Assembly: GCA_001897605.1 (NCBI GenBank)
Contig: MKTL01000001.1
Coordinates: forward strand, 248,001-312,000
DNA: 64,000 bases
Source: Clostridiales bacterium 38-18
Lineage (GTDB): Bacteria; Bacillota; Clostridia; Peptostreptococcales; Acidaminobacteraceae
Reading direction: 5' to 3'
Below, in pieces: positions 45,682 through 54,910 of this stretch. Below the pieces are notes generated by a model. It was not told the origin of the DNA and did no database searches. It saw only the letters and a program-made list of their open reading frames with translations. The position numbers and the translations under genes were made by a program. How positions within the stretch are numbered: position 1 is the first letter of the stretch; each line of letters opens with the position of its first letter.

Positions 45682-48600
45682 ATGAGTTATAAATCACTTG
45701 GAATGGTACATGGAAGCATACATTCCAGTAGTACACAGGAGGATCGAATTAAGTACATTAATTTCAAATTAGCGACAATGGGACTTCCGATTTATCAGCA
45801 GAGTGATTCTGACAAAACCACAGGCGCTTATTTTATCAACTTGTTTTCTGACATTATACAGGATTATAAAGAAAAAACACGAATGGTGGATGTAAATACC
45901 ATCGGTATCCATAAACGGATCAACGACTTTTTTATCCAATACTTTAAAGAGGTGGATATACCCCCTAAAGTGGTCAGTGATTATTTTAATTTAGATCACT
46001 ATGGTCTTGCACGAGAGCTATCGCTACCGCCAGATCAAGATGAGTTTGTCAATGAATATATCCATAGCTATCGGATAAAGCAGGGAATTCTCAATAATCC
46101 TAAAAATGATAGAAGAACCACTAAGGGTTCATTCCACATTGCTGAGGGGGGTATGAGGATACCAGGTGATAAAAAGGCGGTGCCAAAGGCGGTTTTCCTC
46201 AAGCTATATGAAGCGGCTATAAACCCACCAGAGCTGTTACAAGAGCTGCCTTTTACAAGTGGCCAAGCTGCAAATATGAAGGCTAGAAGCTTTGTTGCAC
46301 TGTCCGTTAGACCAATAGTTTCCCCCGAGGTTTCAGGTGTTGAGCTAGAAAAGACAATGGAGGTTTTATTTGTCGCACCAGGTAGCTTGGTTTCTAATTT
46401 AGATTTTGTTGAATCTGTTTTTGGCAATGCCGGTGATCCGAGCTATCATGCAAATGATGCTGGACTCGATGTTGATGGATGGTCAGGGCATACTGGATAT
46501 ATTTTATTGGCGCCACATCTTTCAAATATGAAAAAGAAGGATTTGGGGCTGCCACATTATGATCAAGCTTCTGATCGACAAAGACGCGATGGTATGTGTT
46601 ACAAAGAGGCTGGAGAGCTTTATAATGAAGGACAAGCTTTTAAACTGACCTGTCGAGATGAGAGTGGGGTAGCAGTCACACTAATTGCAGATAATTATTT
46701 CGGTTATTCAAAAAAAGAAATTAAAACACAGATTAGCTTTGCATCAAATCTGTTTGGTGGTGTAGAGGAAGAGCATGCAGGTGGTACAATAGCTTTTCCA
46801 AGACGGAATGTAGGTGAAAATTTTAATGCTTGCGATGACAAGCGAATCGGAAACTACACCTTTGAGGAAACGATTAAGAATATCGGTGACTGTATGATAC
46901 TCATGCCAGAACATTATGGTATTGATAAGCAGTATAAAAACGTCGTCTATCTTCCTGAAAACATTGAGATTAACCTGAATAGAACCGAAATCAAGTGGAT
47001 TTTTGGTGGACATAGCCACACGATTAAGCTTCGACCTGAATTCATTTACATCCTACCAAATGGTGAAAAGCTTCATATGGAGAAACATCCGGCTGCACCT
47101 GCTTGGAAGCTGATCAGCACAGATGCGGAGGGGACCTTCTGCCATAAACCATGTACGGTTTCAGGGGGAGGTAAATCAGAAATTTCTAAACCGATCTCCA
47201 ATGCGATTATTTATGGAAATTACTATATTAACAATCTTGAAGAAGACTTGAATCAAGTTGAAGAGATATTGAACTTTGATTATAGGAAGAGATGGCGTGA
47301 CTTTCCAGATCGTGAGCGTCCTTCGAGAAGTATTTTATCAAAGGATAGAACTCTCGGCTCTGTGATAAAGCTTTTATCACCTTCACCAGCGTATTCAGAT
47401 GTATTTAATGCCTATTTAGATCAGATTCCTAATTATATTAAGTCATTGGTATTTATGGTTAAAAGGTTTTATAAGCAATCCTGGCAGGGGGATTGGAGAA
47501 GCCATTTTACAGTGGATCTTATAGATGGTAAACCAGGAAATGAAGTGAAATTTGATGGTAGAACGATTCGTCCATCCTATTTAAGAGTTGGCTTTGAGGA
47601 TGACAAGGCATGGCGTATCTTCAAGCTCCGTATGGATTTTATGCCAAGTGAAAAGCTACAAATGGAGGATGATGTCACCGCTTCAACCCTGATACCAGCA
47701 GAAAGATTAAAGCATCTCAATCCCAATTACCACAATCCGAGCTATAAGTTTGTGTCCAATTGTGAGTATCGATTTTTCCAAAGGCCGGATGATGCAATCC
47801 ACAAGGGCTTTGATTCAAGAGCCGAGCTTGATTTATCTAGTGATCAGCTTTTTGCAACTAATTTTCAACCTTTATCAAAGGATGACGTTTGGTTGATAAA
47901 AGAGGATGTCGTTACTTACGTCAACTATACGGAGCCTGTAAGAAGCCATATAGAAGCCTTTTTAAAAGGAGAGGATTCGTATTGTGTCATTTCTAGTGAA
48001 CCAAGACTTGTGAATGGAGAACCAAGTAAAAATCCGAGATATTTGGAGCATAGAGCTGACTTTACTAACCCAGTCATGAATTATGCTGCAGAGATGGGGA
48101 TGAGATTGTCAAGACGAATTACCCTAGAAGACCCTGTACTCACACCAGTAAATGCCATATTACCTGGTCGTCGCAACAACCCACCAGGACTGGAAAACGG
48201 TGTTAAAGTCCCACCGCTAAGCGTTTATAATCCATTGCATTATCAAGAACTACCTGAACTATTTATGGATTATATTAGCAGTCTAACGGGAAAATCACCT
48301 TCTACGACTGGTGCAGGCTCTGAGGGCGCCTTGACCAAGGGACCTTTTAATATGCTACTGCCAATATATGATCTCAATAATGCTTTATTGAGCTATATAT
48401 TGGGAGGCTATGAGGCGTTTACAACGCCAGCCGGACATATTGGACCGAAGTTTAAGGTAGATCATGATATTTCTATTTTAATTCCAGAGCTATGGTCTCG
48501 GATGTCACCTGATGAACGCAATCCAAAGCAAATGATTATTGATGGTGCCTTAGAAAAACTAAATGATTTTGAATTTGAAGGAAGGTTGATCAAAGCAAGT

Positions 48601-49149
48601 CGACTGGGATATCGTATGACTAATGTTTTTTCGTATCAGTTTTTAGGAAAGGTTTTTGACGAACCTCAGACCGTTTTTAGTGAATTGCTTCTAAAGCCTG
48701 AGCTGCAAAATTACGAAGCTTATGTAGAAGGGATAGAAAATATTACAAGAGGACATGAAAAAGCAGCAAAAGCATATTTTGAAGATGGCAGCATCAGCGA
48801 TGCTATTCCACCGCTCAAGGCCTTGCTTTACATCATGGCGGAAGGAAGCTTTGAGGGTAGAACCATCGATGCACCAGAAGTTAGAGCGTTGTTTACTAGA
48901 GAATCGGTTTTACAAAGTGACTGGTATCAAAACCGATTGGTCTTGAAACAAGCTGCTGATATAACCATCATTGATAAAAAGATAGGGTCATTATTGGCTT
49001 TTGTATCCGATAACGCCAATGAAGATATCGTCACTGAATTTGCATATGACAGGGCTCTTGAAAAAGCAATGTCCTATAAGAAGGAAATTTCATCATTGGC
49101 CTATCTAAAAAAACTTGAAGGAACGATCGGTCTTGGTATCACACCTTGA
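45682..49149 (+). CDS. Large (1155 aa) cytoplasmic protein, probably PPi-dependent phosphoenolpyruvate carboxykinase
   Basis: Start at ATG 45682, six bases after AGGAGG, and 20 bases after the cyclase gene. No signal peptide or membrane segment. The size and several motifs fit the PPi-type PEP carboxykinases (EC 4.1.1.38) of Entamoeba and some bacteria, which interconvert PEP, CO2 and phosphate with oxaloacetate and pyrophosphate. The motifs are WSGHTGYILLAPHL, FPRRNVGENF, FGGHSHTIKLRPEFI and CTVSGGGKSEISKPI (about 490-505). There is no nucleotide P-loop of the ATP or GTP enzymes. I recall this family from memory, not from alignment, so treat the name as tentative; the alternative is an unassigned conserved protein. 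It would link glycolysis to C4 acids while saving or using pyrophosphate. Confidence 0.55.
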   Translation: MSYKSLGMVHGSIHSSSTQEDRIKYINFKLATMGLPIYQQSDSDKTTGAYFINLFSDIIQDYKEKTRMVDVNTIGIHKRINDFFIQYFKEVDIPPKVVSDYFNLDHYGLARELSLPPDQDEFVNEYIHSYRIKQGILNNPKNDRRTTKGSFHIAEGGMRIPGDKKAVPKAVFLKLYEAAINPPELLQELPFTSGQAANMKARSFVALSVRPIVSPEVSGVELEKTMEVLFVAPGSLVSNLDFVESVFGNAGDPSYHANDAGLDVDGWSGHTGYILLAPHLSNMKKKDLGLPHYDQASDRQRRDGMCYKEAGELYNEGQAFKLTCRDESGVAVTLIADNYFGYSKKEIKTQISFASNLFGGVEEEHAGGTIAFPRRNVGENFNACDDKRIGNYTFEETIKNIGDCMILMPEHYGIDKQYKNVVYLPENIEINLNRTEIKWIFGGHSHTIKLRPEFIYILPNGEKLHMEKHPAAPAWKLISTDAEGTFCHKPCTVSGGGKSEISKPISNAIIYGNYYINNLEEDLNQVEEILNFDYRKRWRDFPDRERPSRSILSKDRTLGSVIKLLSPSPAYSDVFNAYLDQIPNYIKSLVFMVKRFYKQSWQGDWRSHFTVDLIDGKPGNEVKFDGRTIRPSYLRVGFEDDKAWRIFKLRMDFMPSEKLQMEDDVTASTLIPAERLKHLNPNYHNPSYKFVSNCEYRFFQRPDDAIHKGFDSRAELDLSSDQLFATNFQPLSKDDVWLIKEDVVTYVNYTEPVRSHIEAFLKGEDSYCVISSEPRLVNGEPSKNPRYLEHRADFTNPVMNYAAEMGMRLSRRITLEDPVLTPVNAILPGRRNNPPGLENGVKVPPLSVYNPLHYQELPELFMDYISSLTGKSPSTTGAGSEGALTKGPFNMLLPIYDLNNALLSYILGGYEAFTTPAGHIGPKFKVDHDISILIPELWSRMSPDERNPKQMIIDGALEKLNDFEFEGRLIKASRLGYRMTNVFSYQFLGKVFDEPQTVFSELLLKPELQNYEAYVEGIENITRGHEKAAKAYFEDGSISDAIPPLKALLYIMAEGSFEGRTIDAPEVRALFTRESVLQSDWYQNRLVLKQAADITIIDKKIGSLLAFVSDNANEDIVTEFAYDRALEKAMSYKKEISSLAYLKKLEGTIGLGITP

Positions 49150-49159
49150 TTTATGACAA

Positions 49160-49195
49160 ATAGCTATGCATATTCTATTATTTATGCATAGCTAT
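49160..49195 (+). terminator. Probable terminator hairpin
   Basis: ATAGCTATGCATA (49160-49172) pairs perfectly with TATGCATAGCTAT (49183-49195). The following bases are A/T-rich without a clean T-run, so it could be a weak terminator or an mRNA-stabilising hairpin. Confidence 0.5.
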
Positions 49196-49334
49196 ATTTA
49201 CATAATGGTTTTTTCTTCTTAGTTATATATAAAAAATATTATATAATAATATTGAAATATGATACTTAGAGTTTGTAATGGGTATTAAATTGTCATAGTG
49301 ACTAATTTCGCTAAAGAATTATATGGAGGATTAT

Positions 49335-51044
49335 ATGAAGAATTTGAAGTTGAAGACCAAGATAATTACATTAGCCGTTCTGATTTTAACAGTCTTCACG
49401 GGCTTCATCTTAATTTATGTGCTACCAAAAGCCAATGGATTAATCGAAGATAAAACCGTACAAAAGCTTGAACAGTTAGTGGATTTACCACTATCTGAAA
49501 TACAAAGAGAATACGATCTATTTCTAAATGGTGCAATCAGTGAAGCAGATGCAAAGCAAAATGCACTTGAGGTGATAAAAAGCTTTAGATATGAAGAGGT
49601 AGAGTATTTTTGGGTCAATGATTTAGAGGGCATAATGCTGATGCACCCAATAAAACCTGAGCTTGATAGTACCGACGTACTAGGTATTCAAGATCCAGAC
49701 GGAAAATACTTATTCCAGGAGATGGTAGATGTTGCTAAAGCAAATGGTGAGGGCAATGTGCACTATCAATGGCCAAAGCCTGGTAGCGAAGCACCACAGC
49801 CCAAAATTTCATTTGTAAAGGTCTTTGAGCCATGGGGCTGGGTAGTAGGCTCTGGCGTATATGTAGATGATTTACAAGCGATCAAGCTTGGGCTACTAAG
49901 AGATGTAATGATTGCACTTGCGGCTATTGTTGTATTTTCGATTATTATCATGATTTTTATAATCCTACCATTAAACAAGAATCTGAAGAAGATTACTGAA
50001 GAAACCTCTAAGTATGCAGAACTTGATTTTTCTGAACAAATGTCATTATTATCAAAAGATGAGCTTGGCGGTATTTCTGCCTCCTTTGAAAAAGTGAGAA
50101 GTGAATTAATTATGATGGTAACTAATCTCAAATCGATTTCAAAGCAGCTAGACCATAGTGCGCAGGAAATAAGTGTAAGCTCAGGAGAGCTTGAGGAAGC
50201 TTCTGAATCGACGTCTTTATCTGTAACTGATATTTCAGCAGTAATTGAAGAAACGAGTGCCTCCATGCACCAAGTCAATCAAACGATAGATGAAGCAAGG
50301 GATGCAATAGAAGTTGTCGCTTCTAAAGCGTCAGATGGTGCGTTAAATGCGTCTTCGGTTAGCGATCGTGCTGTCAAGCTTAAGAATGATGCTGAGTTAT
50401 CAGAAAAAGATGCGATTGGAATTTATGATGAGGTAAAGGAAAAACTTGAAATTGCTATAAAACGAGCAGAGGAAGTAGATAAAATCAATGAATTTCTCGA
50501 GGGCATTCTAAGAATTTCCTCTCAAACACAGCTACTTGCGTTAAATGCTTCTATTGAGGCTGCAAGAGCTGGCGAAGCTGGAAGAGGATTTGCAGTAGTT
50601 GCAGGCGAGATAAGTAAGCTGGCTGATGAATCTACCAATATGGTCGGTGGTATAAAAGTGACGGTCGATTATATAAAAGATACAGTTGGTAATTTGGTTG
50701 AGGATGCAACCAGCATATTAACTTTTGTCGAGGAGCGCGTGTTGAAGGATTATAAAAAGCTGATTGAAATTGGAGATCAGTATAATGTCGATGCAAACGC
50801 CTTTAATGATATCATGCTGGAATTGAGCGCTATTTCTGAGGAACTAAGTAGCTCGATGACCACTATTGCAACCAGTGTCAGTGAAGTCTTTAAGGCTACA
50901 GAACAGGAAGCTGAGCAAATCGATCGTATTCAAGCGATGACGATAACGGTTGCAGAAAATGCTTCAAAAGTCAACAGTAGTACAGAAGAAAACCATGCCA
51001 TCGTTAAGGAACTAAACGAAATGATCGCAAAATTTAAGGTGTAA
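49335..51044 (+). CDS. Methyl-accepting chemotaxis protein with sCache_2 sensor
   Basis: Start at ATG 49335 after GGAGG, 569 residues. Transmembrane 1 is at about 8-28. The extracellular sCache_2-type domain is at about 30-185 (EVEYFWVNDLEGIMLMHP and FEPWGWVVGSGVYVDD). Transmembrane 2 is at 189-211, then HAMP and the signalling domain with tip [20 protein letters not shown]. The sensor is related to that of the phosphodiesterase at 15218, so the two may respond to similar small ligands. In the tip, SQTQLL replaces the usual EQTNLL, a mild change. The segment FVEERVLKDYKKLIEIGDQY is shared in diverged form with the receptor at 10017. Confidence 0.93.
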   Translation: MKNLKLKTKIITLAVLILTVFTGFILIYVLPKANGLIEDKTVQKLEQLVDLPLSEIQREYDLFLNGAISEADAKQNALEVIKSFRYEEVEYFWVNDLEGIMLMHPIKPELDSTDVLGIQDPDGKYLFQEMVDVAKANGEGNVHYQWPKPGSEAPQPKISFVKVFEPWGWVVGSGVYVDDLQAIKLGLLRDVMIALAAIVVFSIIIMIFIILPLNKNLKKITEETSKYAELDFSEQMSLLSKDELGGISASFEKVRSELIMMVTNLKSISKQLDHSAQEISVSSGELEEASESTSLSVTDISAVIEETSASMHQVNQTIDEARDAIEVVASKASDGALNASSVSDRAVKLKNDAELSEKDAIGIYDEVKEKLEIAIKRAEEVDKINEFLEGILRISSQTQLLALNASIEAARAGEAGRGFAVVAGEISKLADESTNMVGGIKVTVDYIKDTVGNLVEDATSILTFVEERVLKDYKKLIEIGDQYNVDANAFNDIMLELSAISEELSSSMTTIATSVSEVFKATEQEAEQIDRIQAMTITVAENASKVNSSTEENHAIVKELNEMIAKFKV

Positions 51045-51047
51045 TAT

Positions 51048-51114
51048 AAAACCTGCCTTTACAAGCTGTTACAATGTGTTTTATACATTGGGGTACAGCA
51101 TAAAGGCAGGTTTA
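51048..51114. terminator. Long hairpin terminator, probably bidirectional
   Basis: The outer 13-bp stem (AAACCTGCCTTTA at 51049 with TAAAGGCAGGTTT ending at 51113) continues inward through GCTG/CAGC and AATGT/ACATT pairs, giving an almost continuous hairpin between two convergent genes, with T-rich flanks on both strands. Confidence 0.8.
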
Positions 51115-51128
51115 TTTATTATTATCTT

Positions 51129-52544
51129 CTATTTTTTTTCAACTAAATAGCGTCCCATCATAACGCCCATTGCACTTGCCATCATTAAGCCTCTTGTCCA
51201 CCCACTTGAATCACCTAAGGCATAAAGACCTTTTATATTGGTTTCAAAGTTGTCGTTTAATGTGATGCGATTTGAGTAAAATTTGATTTCTGGCCCGTAT
51301 AAAAGTGTTTCCCTCGAAGCAAATCCAGGGACTACTTTATCTAGTGCCTCAATAAAATTAAGAATATTGGTCATCGTTCTGTAGGGTAGAGAAGAGGTTA
51401 AATCGCCTGCAACTGCGTCCTTTAACGTCGGTGTGACATTGGATCTGTCAAGCTCATGCTGCCAGGTTCGCTTACCTTCGAGAATATCCCCGTATCTTTG
51501 AACTAAGATGGCACCATTTCCAAGCATATTGACGAGCTTAGCAGTCATTTTGCCATATTCGGTAGGTTGATTAAAGGGCTCTGTAAAATGGTGAGAGCTT
51601 AATATCGCTAAATTCGTGTTATTGGATTTTAATTCCTTATAGGAATGTCCATTTACGATGGCAATTCCTTCGTCATAATTTTCTTGAGAAACAAAGCCGC
51701 CAGGATTTTGACAAAATGTACGTACCTTGTCTCCAAATGGATTTGGATAGCCAATGAGCTTTGATTCATAGAGCACGTTATTAACTGACTCCATGACTTC
51801 ATTTCTTACCTCGACACGCACCCCAATATCAATAGGACCAGCCACTTGATTAATGCCATGCTTTTGGCACATGTGAAATAGCCAGTCAGAGCCTTTTCTG
51901 CCAGTTGCTACGATTACCTGATCTGCCATAAGCTTTACAGAATTCTTTTTTGACTTTGAATCAGTAATAATTGCCCCTTTTATAGCACCTGCTTCGATGA
52001 TAAAGTCTTCTGCAAGGGTACCGAAATGAATATCAACTTCATTTTCTAAAAGATAATTTTGCAAATCCAAATAGATTTCCTGAGCTTTTTCAGTTCCTAA
52101 ATGACGAATTGGACAATCGACAAGCTTCAAGCTTGCAGAGATGGCCTTTCTTCTTATTTCTTTGATCTCAGCTGTATTTTCAATGCCTTCAATTTTTTCG
52201 TCTGCCCCAAATTTTAAGTAGATTTGGTCGGTGTAATCGATAAAGCCTTGTACCTTTGATGCACCGGAATGTGAAGGCAAATCGCCACCAACCTCAGTAA
52301 CTAAGGAGAGTTTACCGTCAGAAAAGGCACCGGCACCTGAAAACCCAGTTGTTATGTGACAATAAGGCTTGCAATTTACGCAGATTCCAGTTTTATCTTT
52401 CGGACAATGTCTTTTGTCGATAGAAACGCCTTTTTCAATGAGCGTAATTTTACCTTCGTAGCCTTTCTCGATTAATTCATAGGCTGTAAAAATACCTGCT
52501 GGACCTGCTCCAATTATTAAAATGTTCGTGTTTTTAATGGTCAT
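51129..52544 (-). CDS. FAD-dependent dehydrogenase of the COG2509 type
   Basis: A 471-residue flavoprotein. The N-terminal dinucleotide-binding motif is LIIGAGPAGIFTAYEL. A Cys-rich segment follows at about 45-61 (HCPKDKTGICVNCKPYC) and then GFSGAGAFSDGKLSL, which together mark the uncharacterised COG2509 group. A second FAD contact is in IKGLYALGDSSGWTRGLM near the C terminus. The physiological substrate is unknown; the conserved Cys cluster could be redox-active or bind a metal. It is monocistronic on the minus strand, with a start after GGGAGGAATATC. Confidence 0.88.
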   Translation of the reverse strand: MTIKNTNILIIGAGPAGIFTAYELIEKGYEGKITLIEKGVSIDKRHCPKDKTGICVNCKPYCHITTGFSGAGAFSDGKLSLVTEVGGDLPSHSGASKVQGFIDYTDQIYLKFGADEKIEGIENTAEIKEIRRKAISASLKLVDCPIRHLGTEKAQEIYLDLQNYLLENEVDIHFGTLAEDFIIEAGAIKGAIITDSKSKKNSVKLMADQVIVATGRKGSDWLFHMCQKHGINQVAGPIDIGVRVEVRNEVMESVNNVLYESKLIGYPNPFGDKVRTFCQNPGGFVSQENYDEGIAIVNGHSYKELKSNNTNLAILSSHHFTEPFNQPTEYGKMTAKLVNMLGNGAILVQRYGDILEGKRTWQHELDRSNVTPTLKDAVAGDLTSSLPYRTMTNILNFIEALDKVVPGFASRETLLYGPEIKFYSNRITLNDNFETNIKGLYALGDSSGWTRGLMMASAMGVMMGRYLVEKK

Positions 52545-53014
52545 GATATTCCTCCCTTACGCTTTTGTACAGACGCCTTTGATTCCCAAAAGTATTATAA
52601 AATTCGTAAGAAATTATATATATCTCATGGTAAAAAAGAAAATGCTGCACATAATGTGCAACATTTATAGTCTAACATTTACGGTGTTAGGTAGAAACTT
52701 TTGACCCTTATCGTCAAATTATATAAATGATTGAAATTAATTAGGTATAATGGCGAAAACTCAGTGACACAGCATTATATGCAAACTTTAATGTGATTAC
52801 ACTCTTTTTCGTTCGCCTTTCACTTGACCATTCTACTCTACCTAGATTAAAATTTCAAGAACAAAATAACTAATTTTGATAATAATGTTCGCAAAAGTTC
52901 GGTTTTTTAGAATTTATTGTATTTAGCAGGAGTTTATTAGTATGAGGTCGAATATTTAAAGTGTATATTCTATAGAGTGCGCTATGGATCCCAATCGTTA
53001 CACGAGGAGGTTTT
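52545..53014. other. 470-bp A/T-rich intergenic region between divergent genes
   Basis: No coding frame of note. It must hold the promoter of the flavoprotein gene on the minus strand and the promoter of the VOC genes on the plus strand. A plausible plus-strand promoter is TTGACC at 52824-52829 with an 18-base spacer and TAAAAT at 52848-52853, which would leave a leader of about 155 bases. A small palindrome, TGCACATAATGTGCA, lies at about 52645-52660 and could be an operator. I see no riboswitch I recognise. Confidence 0.4.
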
Positions 53015-53407
53015 ATGATCAACACAAATGAACTTATCTTTATAATTTATGTGGAAAATCAAGTGCGTTCAAGAGATTTTTACACAGCTCTTTTCAATCG
53101 TAGCCCACATTTGGATGTGGAGGGAATGACAGAAATAATCATAAATGATTATACGCGCTTAGGCTTACTGCCAGGCGATGGCATTGTTAGAGTTCTAGAG
53201 GGCAATGTAGATAATCCAAATCAAAACACAGCCTACCCAAGATGTGAGCTTTATCTTTATGTAGATGACCCAGTTGCATATTATCAGAAAGCAATTGATT
53301 TAGGTGCGAGGGGAATTAGTGAAGCAAAAGGTAGAAATTGGGGAGATTATACCTCCTATTGTGCTGATTTTGACGGCAATGTAATCGCATTTGCAAAACG
53401 GCTGTAG
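53015..53407 (+). CDS. VOC-fold (glyoxalase/dioxygenase superfamily) protein
   Basis: A 130-residue protein with the paired beta-alpha-beta-beta-beta units of the VOC superfamily (SRDFYTALFNRSPHLDVEGM at the start, SYCADFDGNVIAFAKRL at the end). The conserved metal-ligand His at the start of strand 1 is not obvious here (FIIYVENQ), so this copy may bind a ligand rather than act as a metal enzyme. The ATG follows ACGAGGAGGTTTT. It is followed 26 bases later by a second VOC gene. Confidence 0.8.
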   Translation: MINTNELIFIIYVENQVRSRDFYTALFNRSPHLDVEGMTEIIINDYTRLGLLPGDGIVRVLEGNVDNPNQNTAYPRCELYLYVDDPVAYYQKAIDLGARGISEAKGRNWGDYTSYCADFDGNVIAFAKRL

Positions 53408-53433
53408 ATAGAATAATAAGGAGTATCTGACAA

Positions 53434-53841
53434 ATGAAACTGGAACATTTTGCACTATGGACAAAGCAGCTTGAGACCATGAAGGATTTTTATGTGACTT
53501 ATTTTGATGCAAGATCAAATGATAAATATACCAATCATCAAAAAAAGTTTGAGTCTTATTTTCTTACCTTTACTGAAGGGGCTCGATTAGAACTGATGAC
53601 CAAAGATGGGCTAGTTGACCATCCCAAAATGGAAGCGCTGAATACAATTGATCACCCGTTAATGGTTGGATATGTTCATCTTGCAATCTCAGTGGGCTCT
53701 AAGGAACAGGTGGATGCATTGACAACAAGGCTTAGAGCGGACGGTCATACCATATATGGTGAACCGAGAATAACAGGAGACGGTTATTATGAAAGTAGTG
53801 TACTAGATCCTGATGGTAATATCATTGAAATTACAATATAA
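53434..53841 (+). CDS. VOC-fold protein, lactoylglutathione-lyase-like
   Basis: A 135-residue VOC protein that, unlike its neighbour, keeps metal-ligand candidates: His5 in MKLEHFALW, Glu in ARLELMT, His in GYVHLAISVG, and Glu in DPDGNIIEITI. Several small proteins of this type are glyoxalase I-like or fosfomycin-type enzymes, but the substrate cannot be named. It shares a transcript with the preceding VOC gene. The ribosome binding site AAGGAG lies 11 bases from the ATG, slightly far. Confidence 0.83.
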   Translation: MKLEHFALWTKQLETMKDFYVTYFDARSNDKYTNHQKKFESYFLTFTEGARLELMTKDGLVDHPKMEALNTIDHPLMVGYVHLAISVGSKEQVDALTTRLRADGHTIYGEPRITGDGYYESSVLDPDGNIIEITI

Positions 53842-53867
53842 ATAAGACGTTATAATAATTGTGAATA

Positions 53868-53879
53868 CTATACGTATAG
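53868..53879. promoter_or_regulatory. Perfect 12-bp palindrome before a small gene
   Basis: CTATACGTATAG lies between a TATAAT at 53851-53856 and the ribosome binding site of the 60-residue ORF. That position suits an operator just after the transcription start. The -35 for this promoter is poor. Confidence 0.35.
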
Positions 53880-53894
53880 GTTTGGAGTTCAAAT

Positions 53895-54077
53895 ATGGAG
53901 AATCAGTCTGAGAAAACAATCGATAATCCTTTACTAAGAATAGTACCATCAGATGACCAGGCAGCTGCAGATTTTATTGAAGAAGCGCTACGATTGCAAA
54001 ATCGTTTGGAAGCGCCTTCAACTCAGTCTACTGAGCCAGAAAAAATTAATCTTTTTGTGAAGGATGAAAGTGGCTAA
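53895..54077 (+). CDS. Small acidic protein of unknown function (60 aa)
   Basis: A 60-residue acidic peptide (starting MENQSEKTIDNPLLRIVPSD) with no membrane segment or Cys. The ATG follows TTTGGAGTTCAAAT. A TATAAT-like box and a perfect palindrome lie before it and a strong terminator directly after it, so it has the layout of a real single-gene unit. I do not recognise the family. A helical stretch (AAADFIEEALRLQNRLE) is predicted by its heptad-like pattern. Confidence 0.5.
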   Translation: MENQSEKTIDNPLLRIVPSDDQAAADFIEEALRLQNRLEAPSTQSTEPEKINLFVKDESG

Positions 54078-54086
54078 AATAATAAG

Positions 54087-54132
54087 ACCTGTATGTCAAA
54101 TCGTGAATGCGATGACATACAGGTTTTTAATT
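54087..54132 (+). terminator. Rho-independent terminator
   Basis: ACCTGTATGTCA (54087-54098) pairs perfectly with TGACATACAGGT (54113-54124), followed by TTTTTAATTT. Confidence 0.9.
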
Positions 54133-54212
54133 TAGCACATTTAAAAGGCGTTTTAGGATAAAAAGTTGGATTAATTATTTATTAATGTTATTTTAATGTA
54201 ATCGATAGGTTA

Positions 54213-54326
54213 TTGGGGGATAATAGGTATGGTAGAAGAGTCATTGAAGAAGCATCTGCATATCTCAATCTAAGTGAAACGGAAATATGGGAAATTATTA
54301 ATCCAAAATGGACTCGAAATCAGTAA
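54213..54326 (+). other. Possible short ORF or 3' gene remnant (37 aa)
   Basis: From a TTG at 54213 the frame reads 37 codons with protein-like content (VIEEASAYLNLSETEIWEII) and ends at 54326. There is no clear ribosome binding site, and the frame is closed by a stop about 25 bases upstream. It looks like the end of a DNA-binding or helical protein whose 5' part is gone, but it could be chance. Confidence 0.25.
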
Positions 54327-54371
54327 TTGAGGCATCGTGAGAAATAACTAAATGTGAAATAGGAGGCAAAT

Positions 54372-54710
54372 ATGGCCAAATTTGAAAAAACAATTGTAGG
54401 GGATTTTAATAAAATTGTTGGTGACTTAGACAAAGCAATTATGGATAGTGCGGTTTCCATGAACCTAGTAGATGAAAATAGGTATAGCTCTGGAGAGGTT
54501 CAAGTGTTGGTAAGAGTTTACGACAAGTACTTTATGCGAAATAGCTCTCGTGCAAGCTTAAGCCTTACGGTGGTTGATAGCGGTAATGAACTCTATGTCT
54601 CAGCTATTGGCGCAGGTGGCGGTCAGGGCGTTATCTTTAATTTGAGTTGGGGTGCTGAGAGTGAGCTGGTTGATATCGTAAGTGACTGTTTAAGAGACTT
54701 AGGGTATTAA
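54372..54710 (+). CDS. DUF6054-like small protein
   Basis: A 112-residue cytoplasmic protein preceded by ATAGGAGGCAAAT. The pattern of an N-terminal KFEKTIVGDFNKIVGDLDKA helix, an amphipathic beta region (VQVLVRVYDKYF, ASLSLTVVDSG) and a Gly-rich SAIGAGGGQG followed by a helix looks like the DUF6054 family, which has no known function. The name is from memory and is moderately sure. The 200 bases after it are A/T-rich with nothing I can identify. Confidence 0.55.
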   Translation: MAKFEKTIVGDFNKIVGDLDKAIMDSAVSMNLVDENRYSSGEVQVLVRVYDKYFMRNSSRASLSLTVVDSGNELYVSAIGAGGGQGVIFNLSWGAESELVDIVSDCLRDLGY

Positions 54711-54910
54711 TCCACCGTCTCAATTTTTTTAAATTGTAAGATACTATGTCAATGTATTTTAGTCTGTCATAAAAATGTCATATAGAATTAAGAAAAACTA
54801 AAGAGGAATTGTTTAAAAGATATAGAATTAAATAGTATTGAATCATGCAAATTTTAGAATAATGAATTACTATTAATTATTGCATACAACAGATCAAATA
54901 AAGGTGAATT

